A stretch of DNA of 64,000 nucleotides from JAVJQS01 sp040218815. GTDB lineage: Bacteria; Bacteroidota; Bacteroidia; Flavobacteriales_E; Vicingaceae. Where the stretch lies: NCBI GenBank assembly GCA_040218815.1, contig JAVJQS010000001.1, forward strand, positions 124,001-188,000. Reading direction: 5' to 3'. The position numbers were made by a program, and so were the translations under genes. Every line of letters begins with the position of its first letter. Positions within the stretch are counted from its first letter, which is position 1. Shown here one piece after another: positions 42,683 to 51,891 of the stretch. A model generated the notes under the pieces. That model worked only from the letters and a program-made list of their open reading frames with translations, searched no databases and was not told the origin of the DNA.

Positions 42683-43630
42683 TTAGAATTTAGGTCGACT
42701 CCTTCTGCGTTTTACGATTTTTCTAGAAATTGTCACCATACCAGTCATAAATGAGTCATTATCATCTGGATCTCCACGCTGCCCTCCTGGTTCAACTTGA
42801 GTGCTTGGGGTATAGCCTGAAATATCTGCAATAGTTTCATGGTAAATATTTCGATCTGAAAGCGCACCTGCCTTAACTGCTTCAGGATTAGAACTCCCTC
42901 CCTTTGCCTCAATCAGCTCCTTGCGACCGTAGTAATCTCCGCTTACATCATCGATGTAATCAGTAAATAACATTCGCATAGTAAATTCAAGATTAACAGC
43001 CCAATAACGATCTAATGATTTTCCTATACCAATACCATAAGGTATGGTAAAAGTTGTTCTATTGTATTTTTCATCCTGACCGGGCAACCCTTGCCCTTCA
43101 GTTCCAAGCGGTTGTAGCGAAACCCATTCTCCTTCATATTTAGCTTTTGGGTTAAAATACATAAAACCTACTCCTGCAAATAGATAAAGGTCCATCTGCA
43201 GTCCTCTTCTGCCTCTAACTCCTCGCAATTTGTATAAATTACCTTTTGCATTTTGGATTAGGTAGAACTCTGCCATTGCATTTAATTCAAAAAAATTCGT
43301 TCTAAAGCTCAGGTTTCTTCCTTTTCTATATTTTTCTTCAGTGAATTTGTCATCACCCCTTAAGATGCCCCATTGCAAGTTGCTTCTCAAAAAGAAATAG
43401 CTATTTACTTGATAGCGATATCCAACCAATAGAGATGGTCGAGTTGCCGCAAAATCTAAATCAGCTATTCCATCTCGCCCTGTCGAATTACCGCCACCTA
43501 GTTCTCCTAAGAAATTGGTCACTCCACCACCTACAACTAATTGCTGACGAAATCTCTTCCATCGCTGAGCATCAGCAATCGATGGAAGTAAAATCATTGA
43601 AAGTAAAAAAATTATACCTATCTTTTTCAT
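42683..43630 (-). CDS. DUF6089-like outer-membrane barrel, larger paralogue
   Basis: Beta-barrel of 315 residues from the ATG at 43630; a TTG at 43636 adds two residues. Signal peptide about 1-21 (LLPSIADAQ). The first strands, LVVGGGVTNFLGELGGG and LLVGYRYQVNSYFFLRSNL, parallel the neighbouring barrel, so the two are probable paralogues. It is longer by a loop-rich insertion with DDVSGDYYGRKEL and a tail ending ISRKIVKRRRSRPKF, more basic than the partner. A -7 box (TATATTTG) lies at 43657-43650 upstream. Function not known; a T9SS or envelope role is inferred from the neighbourhood. Confidence 0.75.
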   Translation of the reverse strand: MKKIGIIFLLSMILLPSIADAQRWKRFRQQLVVGGGVTNFLGELGGGNSTGRDGIADLDFAATRPSLLVGYRYQVNSYFFLRSNLQWGILRGDDKFTEEKYRKGRNLSFRTNFFELNAMAEFYLIQNAKGNLYKLRGVRGRRGLQMDLYLFAGVGFMYFNPKAKYEGEWVSLQPLGTEGQGLPGQDEKYNRTTFTIPYGIGIGKSLDRYWAVNLEFTMRMLFTDYIDDVSGDYYGRKELIEAKGGSSNPEAVKAGALSDRNIYHETIADISGYTPSTQVEPGGQRGDPDDNDSFMTGMVTISRKIVKRRRSRPKF

Positions 43631-43649
43631 AACCAAAAACTACAACAGA

Positions 43650-43657
43650 CAAATATA
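43650..43657 (-). promoter_or_regulatory. Bacteroidota -7 box upstream of the larger DUF6089 gene
   Basis: TATATTTG (43657-43650, minus) matches TAnnTTTG exactly, 20 bases before the ATG at 43630. No TTG is visible at the -33 distance. Confidence 0.5.
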
Positions 43658-43696
43658 ATTAGATTTAATAAACCTGTGAGTTTTAGTAGTATAATC

Positions 43697-44581
43697 TTAG
43701 TAGTTACGCCTATCTAAACCCCAATTTAACTTATTCCTTAGGCTATTGAGAAAAGATTGATTTTCCAACTGCACTAAATCAATCTGATAGTCAGCTTTTT
43801 TTATGGTCAATAACTCTTCATTGTTAAGCTCTTTGGAGCGAGAGTCAAGTGCAACGAGATTTTTTTTCGCTCTGCCCTCTACACTTATAGTCAAAATCGA
43901 TTGGTCATCAATAACTATGGGTCGAACATTCAAATTATGAGGTGCAATTGGTGTTAATACGAAATTTCCACTACCTGGCATTAAAATAGGCCCTCCACAA
44001 CTCATAGAGTAGGCTGTTGAACCAGTTGAAGTAGAAACAATTAACCCATCGGTCCAATAGGAATTTAAATGACTTCCATCTAATGAAGTGTGAATGGTGA
44101 TCATGGAAGAACTATCTCTCTTCATGATGCTAATCTCATTTAAAGCATGGTTATCTTCCCCAAACAAATTTGATTCACTTTCAATACTTAACAAGCTCCT
44201 CTTATCAAAAGTAAAATTTCCAGACTTAAGGCATTTTATTGCCATTGGAATTTCTGAAGTTGAAGTATTAGACAAAAACCCTAATCTCCCAGTATTAATG
44301 CCTAAAATTGGAATATTTTTACGTCTAATGAGTGAAATGGTGTCTAAAAAGGTTCCATCTCCCCCAATACTTAACATGAAGTCAACTTGATTAGTCAACT
44401 CTTGATGTGACTCAAAAACAGAATAATCAACAATTGGTTTTAATTCATTTTTTTTTAGCTCATCATGGAATCTTTTATGAATGAGTACTTCAGATTCGAT
44501 TTTCAGCAATTCCTCAAAAAGAATTTGAATATCTTTATGATGAGCTTGATCTATTCTTATGCCATAAATTGCAACTTTCAT
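43697..44581 (-). CDS. nadK: NAD kinase
   Basis: ATP- or polyphosphate-dependent kinase making NADP from NAD, 294 residues, cytoplasmic. The catalytic GGDGT is at 73-77, within DFMLSIGGDGTFLD. The NAD-binding NTGRLGFLSN and the C-terminal TGSTAYSMSCGGPILMPG and IAPHNLNVRP segments are all intact. It lies between the Omp85 gene (5-bp gap) and the DUF6089 genes on the same strand. Confidence 0.97.
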   Translation of the reverse strand: MKVAIYGIRIDQAHHKDIQILFEELLKIESEVLIHKRFHDELKKNELKPIVDYSVFESHQELTNQVDFMLSIGGDGTFLDTISLIRRKNIPILGINTGRLGFLSNTSTSEIPMAIKCLKSGNFTFDKRSLLSIESESNLFGEDNHALNEISIMKRDSSSMITIHTSLDGSHLNSYWTDGLIVSTSTGSTAYSMSCGGPILMPGSGNFVLTPIAPHNLNVRPIVIDDQSILTISVEGRAKKNLVALDSRSKELNNEELLTIKKADYQIDLVQLENQSFLNSLRNKLNWGLDRRNY

Positions 44582-44586
44582 CTTGA

Positions 44587-46014
44587 TTAAATTGGTGCTA
44601 CAAAATGGAAAAAGAATCCGCTTTCTCCAAATTTATTAATGGAAAACTCCGATCGGATTACAATGTCATAATAACTCACAAAGTCTAAACCTATTCCACT
44701 ACCATATTGCATTGAATTGGCTAAATCGTTATTCTGAAATCCGGTATTGTCTTGCACATAACCAAAGTCGGAAAAAATTCCCAGATAAAAGGCATAATGA
44801 AATTTCCCAATTCGATCACTAAGAATCCCTATATCAGTACTACGTGGTTTCAACAATTGGTATCTCAACTGAAACTTCGCTAAGCCGATATCTTGCCCAT
44901 CTATAACATAATACTCATAAGATCTAATCGAGAATGAGCTATATCCCAACCCATTTTGCAATAAATAGGGCTGGTTATTATTTGCCGCTACAACCCCTCT
45001 AATGCTTCCAGCAAAATAAAATCGTGGACTTAAGGGAACAAACTTTTTAAAATGTACCTGAAAATTAGTTAGGTCAACTGTATTTTCAATAAGACCAAGC
45101 CCATATTTTCTTACGTTGAAGTTAAAGTAGTGGCCTTTCAGGGGATAATTTCTTGAATCTCTTTTATCATTTGTGAAAGAATAGAACAAGCTAATAAACT
45201 CACTCTTTGTGGAGGAGCCTCCCAAGTAATTTGGATTTAGAATAACAACAGAATCAACAACAGAATTGTAATCATACTCAACACCGAAAGTATGGGTGTT
45301 AAAAATTTTTTTTCGAAGTTGATAAGAAATTCCCCCAGAATAGTTTCTTAGCGCATCATTGTTTTTATTTTTATACTGCAAGCGCTCATTACCTAAAGTA
45401 GTGTAGACTATTTCGTCTCGTCTGTTATATGAAAAGCTAAAACTCAATCCACTTTTTTGTTTTTTATCAATATAGGGAATATTATATCTAATACGGTATC
45501 GTTCTGTAAATCCATATTTTGCAGTAATACTAAGCTTGTCTTTTCTTCCCGTGAAGTTTTCATGCGTTGCTTGAATTCCATAGTTAATTCTAGAAAAGTC
45601 CTTGTCTCTCCACCAAATATTGAAATTATTATCATCAATTTCGAAAATGGGTAATGGAAAAATGTACCATCGCTCTACTAGATTAATTACTAACAATACT
45701 CTATTTGAATCGAGCATTGCTATATCAATTTTTGCAAAATTAAATAAGGAGGTATTTAAAATATTCTTCCGTGATTGCTCTAATGCAACTATAAATTCAT
45801 CATTTCCCAGCGTATCTCTTAGATCAAAAGTAAGTTCTCGTTTTATAATTTTAGCTTTGGTAACCTTATTGCCTACCAATTGAATGCTTTCCACAATTTT
45901 TTTATTAGAAACATTAAAAGCACTATCACGCACTATAGGGTCAATTTTGTAAGCCTGAGAAACAGCATCAAAAACAAAGAATAATCCTAGGCAAATGAAG
46001 AGCAATCGCTTCAT
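44587..46014 (-). CDS. Omp85-superfamily barrel with a single POTRA domain
   Basis: Outer-membrane protein of 475 residues. Signal peptide about 1-19 (FFVFDAVSQ). One POTRA-like domain at about 36-112 (KKIVESIQLVGNKVTKAKII opening), then a barrel from about 130 with an Omp85/BamA-TamA look: FSRINYGIQATHENFTGR, SDRIGKFHYAFYLGIFSDFGYVQ, and the closing FINKFGESGFFFHFVAPI-like strand. Much smaller than BamA, with 1 POTRA rather than 5. Such small Omp85 proteins may secrete or insert specific clients. It lies between the CBS gene (2-bp gap) and nadK, inside the envelope cluster. Confidence 0.82.
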   Translation of the reverse strand: MKRLLFICLGLFFVFDAVSQAYKIDPIVRDSAFNVSNKKIVESIQLVGNKVTKAKIIKRELTFDLRDTLGNDEFIVALEQSRKNILNTSLFNFAKIDIAMLDSNRVLLVINLVERWYIFPLPIFEIDDNNFNIWWRDKDFSRINYGIQATHENFTGRKDKLSITAKYGFTERYRIRYNIPYIDKKQKSGLSFSFSYNRRDEIVYTTLGNERLQYKNKNNDALRNYSGGISYQLRKKIFNTHTFGVEYDYNSVVDSVVILNPNYLGGSSTKSEFISLFYSFTNDKRDSRNYPLKGHYFNFNVRKYGLGLIENTVDLTNFQVHFKKFVPLSPRFYFAGSIRGVVAANNNQPYLLQNGLGYSSFSIRSYEYYVIDGQDIGLAKFQLRYQLLKPRSTDIGILSDRIGKFHYAFYLGIFSDFGYVQDNTGFQNNDLANSMQYGSGIGLDFVSYYDIVIRSEFSINKFGESGFFFHFVAPI

Positions 46015-46016
46015 TT

Positions 46017-46679
46017 TTACATATTTAGATAATGAATAAAAGCATCGTAGCGTTTCTTTAAGCCATCTTCAACTTCGCTTTTATGAAATGAGGCAGCAAC
46101 TGTATAGTTGTAGCGCTCAAAAGTTTGAATTATTGCTGATAAATCTGTTTTATTGATTTTAATGGTAACATCCATCTTTGTAGAATCGTCATGAGTGTGG
46201 ATATAGGAACTTAAAATTTTAGCCCCATTACTTTCAACTATAGAAGCTATTTCTGATAACGAATAATCATTGACATTCAACTCAAGCTGTAAAATACCGC
46301 CTACATCTTTGATGGCAGCCAACTTCGATATACTTTCAATAAGCATGGGTAAAGAAATTACACCAAGGTAATTCTCTTTGTCATCTAAAATTGGAATAAG
46401 GCTTAATTTTAAAGAAGATATTTTTTGAAGTACCTCATAAATATGCTCTGATTGGTTAACTGAAATTTTTTCTAATGACAGCTTATGATTTCCGATTGGT
46501 GCTTCAGGGTCATTCATGTCTAAGATATCACTTTCGCGAATTAAGCCCAGGAAAGTAGTGTTGTTCACAATTGGAAGTTCTGTTAACTTAAAGTCTTCCA
46601 TCCAATGCAGTGCAACACTACCAGTATCAGAAGTCTTGAGAGGTGGAATCTCATTACTAACTAAGTTTATCGCTAGCAT
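46017..46679 (-). CDS. CBS-domain protein
   Basis: Cytoplasmic protein of 220 residues. Two CBS motifs fill residues 1-125 (LKLTELPIVNNTTFLGLIRE and LKLSLIPILDDKENYLGVIS), and an ACT-like or ferredoxin-like domain occupies about 140-215. CBS pairs usually bind adenosine nucleotides as energy sensors. It sits in the conserved Bacteroidota position between pdxJ (divergent, 68 bp) and nadK. A link to NADP metabolism or envelope control is possible but only inferred from location. Confidence 0.85.
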   Translation of the reverse strand: MLAINLVSNEIPPLKTSDTGSVALHWMEDFKLTELPIVNNTTFLGLIRESDILDMNDPEAPIGNHKLSLEKISVNQSEHIYEVLQKISSLKLSLIPILDDKENYLGVISLPMLIESISKLAAIKDVGGILQLELNVNDYSLSEIASIVESNGAKILSSYIHTHDDSTKMDVTIKINKTDLSAIIQTFERYNYTVAASFHKSEVEDGLKKRYDAFIHYLNM

Positions 46680-46709
46680 AACTTTGCTTTTTTATCTTAT
46701 TTTTAAGCC

Positions 46710-46717
46710 TATTTTTG
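46710..46717 (+). promoter_or_regulatory. -7 box upstream of pdxJ
   Basis: TATTTTTG at 46710-46717 matches TAnnTTTG; TTTG at 46683-46686 lies 23 bases upstream, slightly more than usual. The box sits 30 bases before the pdxJ ATG (46748) and contains a TTG codon that could be mistaken for an earlier start. Confidence 0.6.
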
Positions 46718-46747
46718 GCTCAATCACACAATATTACAGAATTATTC

Positions 46748-47461
46748 ATGACTAGATTAAGTGTAAATATTAACAAAATCGCAACCTTAAGAAATGCCAG
46801 AGGAGGGGATGTTCCTAATTTAACTAAAGTTGCTCTCGACTGCGAAAGTTTTGGAGCTCAGGGCATAACTGTTCACCCTAGACCTGATGAACGGCACATA
46901 CGCTATAAAGATGTCTATGATTTAAGTAAAGTTTTAACTACAGAGTTTAACATTGAAGGTTATCCCAATCAGAAATTCATTGATTTGGTGCTTGATGTAA
47001 AGCCAGCTCAAGTAACCTTAGTGCCTGACCCACCTGGTGTACTAACCTCAAACGCTGGATGGAATGCTGAAAAAGAAAAGCAGTTTTTAAAACCCATAAT
47101 TGAGCAATTTAAGGAGGCTGGAATAAGAACCTCAATTTTTATGGAAACCGACAAAGATCAAATTAAGGCAGCGAAAGAAACCGGCACCGATAGGATAGAG
47201 CTCTATACCGGACCTTTTGCAGAAAATTTTAATAAAAACCCATCTGAGGCTGTTTCTCCATTTGCTGAAACAGCAGCTTTCGCAACTAAATTAGGTCTAG
47301 GAGTGAATGCTGGACATGATTTAGATTTGGAAAATTTGAGCTTTTTTAAAAATAGAATTCCTTCGCTGTTAGAAGTATCAATTGGACATGCTCTTATATC
47401 AAATGCGCTTTATTATGGACTAGAAAATACTATCCAATTATATTTAAGAGCACTAAAATAA
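46748..47461 (+). CDS. pdxJ: Pyridoxine 5'-phosphate synthase
   Basis: TIM-barrel enzyme of the DXP-dependent vitamin B6 route, joining 1-deoxyxylulose 5-phosphate with 3-amino-2-oxopropyl phosphate. 237 residues from ATG 46748. Opening LSVNINKIATLRNARGGDVP contains the phosphate/His region; later VHPRPDERHI and TLVPDPPG, then ELYTGPFAE and GVNAGHDLDLENL, all family signatures. The frame is open 33 bases upstream from a TTG that lies inside the -7 box, hence the ATG choice. First gene of a plus-strand run with an alpha/beta hydrolase 5 bp behind. Confidence 0.96.
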   Translation: MTRLSVNINKIATLRNARGGDVPNLTKVALDCESFGAQGITVHPRPDERHIRYKDVYDLSKVLTTEFNIEGYPNQKFIDLVLDVKPAQVTLVPDPPGVLTSNAGWNAEKEKQFLKPIIEQFKEAGIRTSIFMETDKDQIKAAKETGTDRIELYTGPFAENFNKNPSEAVSPFAETAAFATKLGLGVNAGHDLDLENLSFFKNRIPSLLEVSIGHALISNALYYGLENTIQLYLRALK

Positions 47462-47466
47462 AATAA

Positions 47467-48231
47467 ATGGAATTGAATTTTAAGCAACTTGGAGAAGGTC
47501 AACCATTTATTATTTTACATGGGCTATTTGGCTCATTAGACAATTGGATGAGCTTAGCTAAAAAATGGTCAGAAAACTATCAAGTTTGGCTAGTTGATCA
47601 AAGAAATCATGGTCAATCACCTCACTCCGAAGATTTTAATTATAAGCTAATGGCTGAGGATTTAAAAGAATTCTTATCAGAAAATGAAATTAAAGACCCT
47701 ATTATCTTAGGGCATTCAATGGGGGGTAAAACGGCCATGGAATTTGCTGTTAATTACCCTGATCAATTAAAAAAATTAATTGTAGTTGATATTGCACCAA
47801 TTAAGTACGAAGTACATCATTATGATATCATAGCAGCTTTAGAAAAAGTTGATCTCACTAAAATTGAAAGTCGAGGTGATGCAGATAAAGTCCTTTCAAA
47901 AAATATAAAAGAATTTGGAGTCCGCCAGTTTCTGCTTAAAAACCTTTACTGGGAATCGAAGGGAAAATTAGCATGGCGTTTTAATTTAGACGTTATAAAG
48001 AACAATATTATACCAATTAGTGAATGGAATATTTCCGAAAAGCAATTTCAAAAAAGCACTCTTTTTATCAAGGGTGAAAATTCAGATTACATCAAAATCG
48101 AGCATGCATCAGAAATTACAAAACGATTCCCAAATTATCACTTGGAAGTAATTGAAAAAGCTGGTCATTGGGTACATGCGGAAAATCCGGAAAAATTTTC
48201 AGAAATTGTAAGCTCATTTATGAAAGATTAA
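47467..48231 (+). CDS. Alpha/beta-hydrolase
   Basis: Cytoplasmic hydrolase of 254 residues, YbfF-like esterase type. Oxyanion-hole motif HGLFGS at 18-23; nucleophile S84 in GHSMGG; the catalytic His is in KAGHWVHAENPE near the end. The aspartate of the triad is probably in LFIKGENSDYI or nearby. Substrate unknown; members hydrolyse short acyl esters or thioesters. It overlaps no neighbour but follows pdxJ by 5 bp, so the two are probably co-transcribed. Confidence 0.9.
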   Translation: MELNFKQLGEGQPFIILHGLFGSLDNWMSLAKKWSENYQVWLVDQRNHGQSPHSEDFNYKLMAEDLKEFLSENEIKDPIILGHSMGGKTAMEFAVNYPDQLKKLIVVDIAPIKYEVHHYDIIAALEKVDLTKIESRGDADKVLSKNIKEFGVRQFLLKNLYWESKGKLAWRFNLDVIKNNIIPISEWNISEKQFQKSTLFIKGENSDYIKIEHASEITKRFPNYHLEVIEKAGHWVHAENPEKFSEIVSSFMKD

Positions 48232-48289
48232 GTGGATTACAGACGTTAAAAAGACAGAGTATTCACTATTTTTACTTTTTTGTAAAATT

Positions 48290-49027
48290 ATGCTTAGCAA
48301 ACTTGTTATCATACCAACTTATAATGAGTTAGAAAACATTCAAAATATCATTGCAAAGGTTTTCTCTCTTGAAGGGAATTACCATGTCCTAGTGGTTGAT
48401 GACGGCTCTCCTGATGGAACAGCTGAAATTGTTAAAAGCCTACAAGAAAAATATAACAATCGCCTTCACCTTGAAGAACGAAAAGGAAAGTTAGGGCTTG
48501 GAACAGCTTATATCCATGGTTTCAAATGGGGCCTTAAGAATAATTATGATTACCTTTTTGAAATGGATGCTGACTTTAGTCACAATCCTGATGATTTAAT
48601 AAAACTTTACAGTGCATGCGAGTTAGATGGTGCAGATGTTTCCATCGGTTCACGCTACAAGACAGGTGTAAATGTTGTTAATTGGCCAATGGGTAGAGTG
48701 CTCATGTCTTACTATGCATCAGTATATGTTAGGTTAATAACTGGTATGCCCTTTAATGATTCAACTGCTGGTTTCAAGTGTTATCATCGCAGTGTTTTAG
48801 AGGCAATTGACTTAGATAAAATTAGGTTCAAAGGCTATGCTTTTCAAATTGAAATGAAGTTTACTGCTTGGAAAATGGGTTTTAAAGTAGTAGAAGTGCC
48901 TATTATTTTTACAGATAGAAAAGAAGGGACGAGTAAAATGGATGGAGGAATTTTTAAGGAAGCACTTTTTGGTGTTATGTACCTTAGATTGTCTTCAATT
49001 TTTAAAAAGTATAAAAGAGCAGCATGA
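48290..49027 (+). CDS. Polyprenol monophosphomannose synthase
   Basis: GT2 glycosyltransferase of 245 residues, resembling DPM1/Ppm1. VIIPTYNELENIQNII opens the fold; the metal/nucleotide motifs are VVDDGSPDGTAEIV and EMDADFSHNPDD. DSTAGFKCY and FKGYAFQIEMKF are typical of the polyprenol-phosphate branch. No C-terminal TM helices, so a peripheral membrane enzyme transferring mannose (by family) to a polyprenyl phosphate carrier. It overlaps the dihydroorotase gene by 4 bases. Likely in envelope glycan synthesis. Confidence 0.9.
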   Translation: MLSKLVIIPTYNELENIQNIIAKVFSLEGNYHVLVVDDGSPDGTAEIVKSLQEKYNNRLHLEERKGKLGLGTAYIHGFKWGLKNNYDYLFEMDADFSHNPDDLIKLYSACELDGADVSIGSRYKTGVNVVNWPMGRVLMSYYASVYVRLITGMPFNDSTAGFKCYHRSVLEAIDLDKIRFKGYAFQIEMKFTAWKMGFKVVEVPIIFTDRKEGTSKMDGGIFKEALFGVMYLRLSSIFKKYKRAA

Positions 49028-50367
49028 ATCAATCGTATTTAATTAGTGGTGCAACATTGGTAAATGAAGGTAAACAGTTTTCAGCCGATGTTCGAATAAA
49101 AGATGGACGGATTCATGAAATAAGTAAAACTGGGCTTTCTGCAAATGGAACAGAGAAAGTTATATCGGCAACTGGTTTACATTTAATTCCAGGAATGATT
49201 GACGATCAAGTGCATTTCAGAGAGCCAGGCCTAACTCAAAAAGCTGAAATATATACAGAAGCTAAGGCTGCGGCTGCTGGTGGTATTACCTCCTTTATGG
49301 AGATGCCAAATACTGTACCAAATACCTTAAATCAAACCCTATTACAAGATAAATACAATCGTGCAAAGGAAGTTTCTTTAGCAAACTATTCTTTTTTTAT
49401 GGGTGCTTCAAATGACAATATTGAAGAAGTGCTTAAAACGAATGAAAAAGATGTTTGTGGGGTTAAGATTTTTATGGGTTCTTCAACAGGCAATATGTTA
49501 GTTGATGAAGATAAAGTGCTTGAAGAAATTTTCAAGAATTGTCCGATGCTGATAGCAACTCATTGTGAGGATGAAGATACGATTAGAAAAAACATTAAAG
49601 CTGCAAAGGAGAAATATGGAGAAAACGTTCCTATGGAGCAACATCCAATTATTCGAAGTACCGAAGCATGTTATGCCTCTTCATCTAAAGCAGTTGATTT
49701 AGCTAAAAAACACAATACTCGACTCCATATTTTACACATTTCTACGGCTAAAGAATTAACGTTGTTTTCAAATAATCTTCCTCTTTCTGAAAAAAGAATA
49801 ACTGCTGAAGCGTGTATTCACCATCTTTGGTTTTCGGATGAAGATTACAAAGAAAAACAGTCCTTAATAAAATGGAACCCTGCTGTAAAAACTGCTTCAG
49901 ATCGTAAGGCCATTCAGAAGGCGGTAAATAACCATACGATTGATGTAATTGCGACCGACCATGCACCGCACACCTTAGCAGAAAAACAAAACACCTACTT
50001 TAATGCTCCAAGTGGTGGGCCACTTGTCCAGCATGCACTCATCGCTTTATTTGAACTTCATAAAAAAGGGGTTTTCAGCCTAGAAAGAATAGTTGAGAAA
50101 ACCAGTCATGCGGTTGCAGATTGTTTTCAGGTAAAAGATAGAGGATATATTAGAGAAGGCTATCATGCAGATTTAGTATTAGTTGATCTAAATGCATCAC
50201 AAAGCATTACAAACGACAGTTTACTTTATAAATGCAAATGGTCACCTTTCGAAGGAGAAACATTTGGATCTACAATAAAAAAGACTTTTATCAGCGGTCA
50301 TTTAGCCTATGATAATGGAAAGTTTGATGAGTCTAAAAAGGGAATGAGATTGACTTTTGACCGATAA
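49024..50367 (+). CDS. pyrC: Dihydroorotase, Bacteroidota type
   Basis: Amidohydrolase-fold enzyme of pyrimidine synthesis, 447 residues. The metal site begins MIDDQVHFREPGLT; the usual HxH of dihydroorotases reads QxH here, i.e. the first metal-binding His is Gln. I recall the same substitution in other Bacteroidota dihydroorotases. Other metal and catalytic residues follow in ATHCEDED, RLHILHISTAKE and VIATDHAPHTLAEK (Asp plus His). It overlaps the mannosyltransferase gene by 4 bases and precedes a DUF4296 gene. Allantoinase is an alternative name for some relatives. Confidence 0.9.
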   Translation: MNQSYLISGATLVNEGKQFSADVRIKDGRIHEISKTGLSANGTEKVISATGLHLIPGMIDDQVHFREPGLTQKAEIYTEAKAAAAGGITSFMEMPNTVPNTLNQTLLQDKYNRAKEVSLANYSFFMGASNDNIEEVLKTNEKDVCGVKIFMGSSTGNMLVDEDKVLEEIFKNCPMLIATHCEDEDTIRKNIKAAKEKYGENVPMEQHPIIRSTEACYASSSKAVDLAKKHNTRLHILHISTAKELTLFSNNLPLSEKRITAEACIHHLWFSDEDYKEKQSLIKWNPAVKTASDRKAIQKAVNNHTIDVIATDHAPHTLAEKQNTYFNAPSGGPLVQHALIALFELHKKGVFSLERIVEKTSHAVADCFQVKDRGYIREGYHADLVLVDLNASQSITNDSLLYKCKWSPFEGETFGSTIKKTFISGHLAYDNGKFDESKKGMRLTFDR

Positions 50368-50374
50368 ACTGAAC

Positions 50375-50734
50375 ATGACAAAAAATACTTCAAGGATTCT
50401 CTTATCTATACTTTTATTTTCACTCAGCATTTCTTGCGCTAAAAAAGAAAAAAAACCAGAAAATATTTGGGATAACAATCGATTTGCAGCCGTTTTAACT
50501 GAAGTGCAACTAGCTGAAGCTGCAGTTCGATTAGGATACCATAAAAATAATGACAGTTTAATTCCAAATGACAGCGTCTATGAAGCAGCATTTAGAAAGA
50601 TGAACACCAATCGTTCTGACTTTGATAGTAACTACAACTACTATTTAAATCATCCAGAGGAGATGGAAAAAATATATGAACAAGTAATCACTAATTTAAG
50701 TCAGCGTTCTGCTGCCATTAATGAAAAAAAATAG
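50375..50734 (+). CDS. DUF4296 lipoprotein
   Basis: Small lipoprotein of 119 residues from the ATG at 50375; an in-frame TTG at 50357 overlaps pyrC. Lipobox LFSLSISC (Cys about 20), then a charged linker, and the DUF4296 domain: RFAAVLTEVQLAEAAVRLGY followed by VYEAAFRKMNTNRSDFD and YYLNHPEEMEKIYEQV. The domain is a helical bundle of unknown function, widespread in Bacteroidota and often found after dihydroorotase. The association suggests a conserved operon rather than a shared pathway. Confidence 0.88.
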   Translation: MTKNTSRILLSILLFSLSISCAKKEKKPENIWDNNRFAAVLTEVQLAEAAVRLGYHKNNDSLIPNDSVYEAAFRKMNTNRSDFDSNYNYYLNHPEEMEKIYEQVITNLSQRSAAINEKK

Positions 50735-50746
50735 GTTTACGAGAAT

Positions 50747-51883
50747 TTATAAATCTATCGATCTTTTTGTATCAAAAGCGTCTCTGAGACCATTTCCAAC
50801 TAATACAAATGAGAGCACAAGAAGAAAAATTGCAATTCCAGGAAAAATAGCCATGAATGCATCTCCTGTAATTATATAACCTTTGTGCTCACTAATCATT
50901 TTACCCCAAGTTGCTTGAGGTGGCTGCGCTCCCAATCCTAAAAAACTCAAACCTGCTTCAATTAAGATTGCGGCAGCAAAATTAGCTGCTGAAATTACAA
51001 TTATTGGTCCCATGATATTAGGCAGCAAATGTTTTACTATTATTTTCCGCGATCGAAATCCAAGTGCTTTTCCTGCCTCTACGTATTCCATTTCACGCAT
51101 GCTTAATACTTGCCCTCTAACTACTCTTGCCACTTCTACCCACATCGTTAATCCTACAGCTACAAATACTTGCCAAAAACCCTTCCCTAAAGCTAAAGTA
51201 ATCGCAATTACTAATAATAAAGTTGGAATCGACCACACTACATTTATAAACCAAACGATAAAATCATCTAATTTCCCTCTAAAAAATCCTGCTGCAGCAC
51301 CTAAGCTAATTCCAATAACTAATGAAATCAAAATGGAAATAAATCCAACAGTAAAAGAAATCCAAGTCCCAGCCATCAATCTACTTAACAAATCTCGACC
51401 ATAACGATCAGTACCAAGCCAAAACTTTTTTGATACGATCAGCTGTTCGTCAACAAATTCATTTGTAAGCTTTGCAGTTAGAAAATCACTTGCTTGAAAA
51501 ACTAGTTTCTCACCATTATTTGGCTCTAGGCCTGTATATTTTTCAACAAAAAGTTGATCATCTTTAAGCTTAATATCGTAATAAGGAATTAGCTTATGGC
51601 TACTTTTAACTCCAAAAATCCATTGCTCAAAAAAAGATTGCTTTTTAAATTTAACCTCTAGTGGAACCTTAATAAAATTAATCTGAAAGCCAGGTTGCTT
51701 TCGAGCCAATTCCAGTTGTTGTTGATTTGCTTTTGGAGAATTATCTATTCGAATAAACGGACCTAAAATGGCGATTAGCAGGAATGCAGAAATTGTGCAC
51801 AATCCAAAAGTTGCCAAATAGTTAGACCTTAATTTACGCCAAGCTATTTGTGTAGGAGAACTATTATTATTGGTTTTTTGCAT
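50747..51883 (-). CDS. ABC transporter permease, DppC/OppC type
   Basis: Inner-membrane permease of 378 residues. An N-terminal TM helix (about 22-46) is followed by a periplasmic stretch of about 110 residues, longer than usual, and then the five-helix permease core from about 170. The EAA loop reads EAGKALGFRSRKIIVKHLLPNIMGP, the contact for the ATPase. It fits the DppC/OppC half of peptide or nickel importers. No partner permease, ATPase or binding protein is adjacent, so the rest must be elsewhere. Converges on the DUF4296 gene and lies 8 bp from the GT2 gene. Confidence 0.9.
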   Translation of the reverse strand: MQKTNNNSSPTQIAWRKLRSNYLATFGLCTISAFLLIAILGPFIRIDNSPKANQQQLELARKQPGFQINFIKVPLEVKFKKQSFFEQWIFGVKSSHKLIPYYDIKLKDDQLFVEKYTGLEPNNGEKLVFQASDFLTAKLTNEFVDEQLIVSKKFWLGTDRYGRDLLSRLMAGTWISFTVGFISILISLVIGISLGAAAGFFRGKLDDFIVWFINVVWSIPTLLLVIAITLALGKGFWQVFVAVGLTMWVEVARVVRGQVLSMREMEYVEAGKALGFRSRKIIVKHLLPNIMGPIIVISAANFAAAILIEAGLSFLGLGAQPPQATWGKMISEHKGYIITGDAFMAIFPGIAIFLLVLSFVLVGNGLRDAFDTKRSIDL

Positions 51884-51891
51884 GAGTCAGC

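Noticed and set aside
46715..46747. Earlier TTG start for pdxJ
   Set aside because: The TTG is part of the -7 box TATTTTTG (46710-46717), and the PdxJ family starts at the ATG at 46748.
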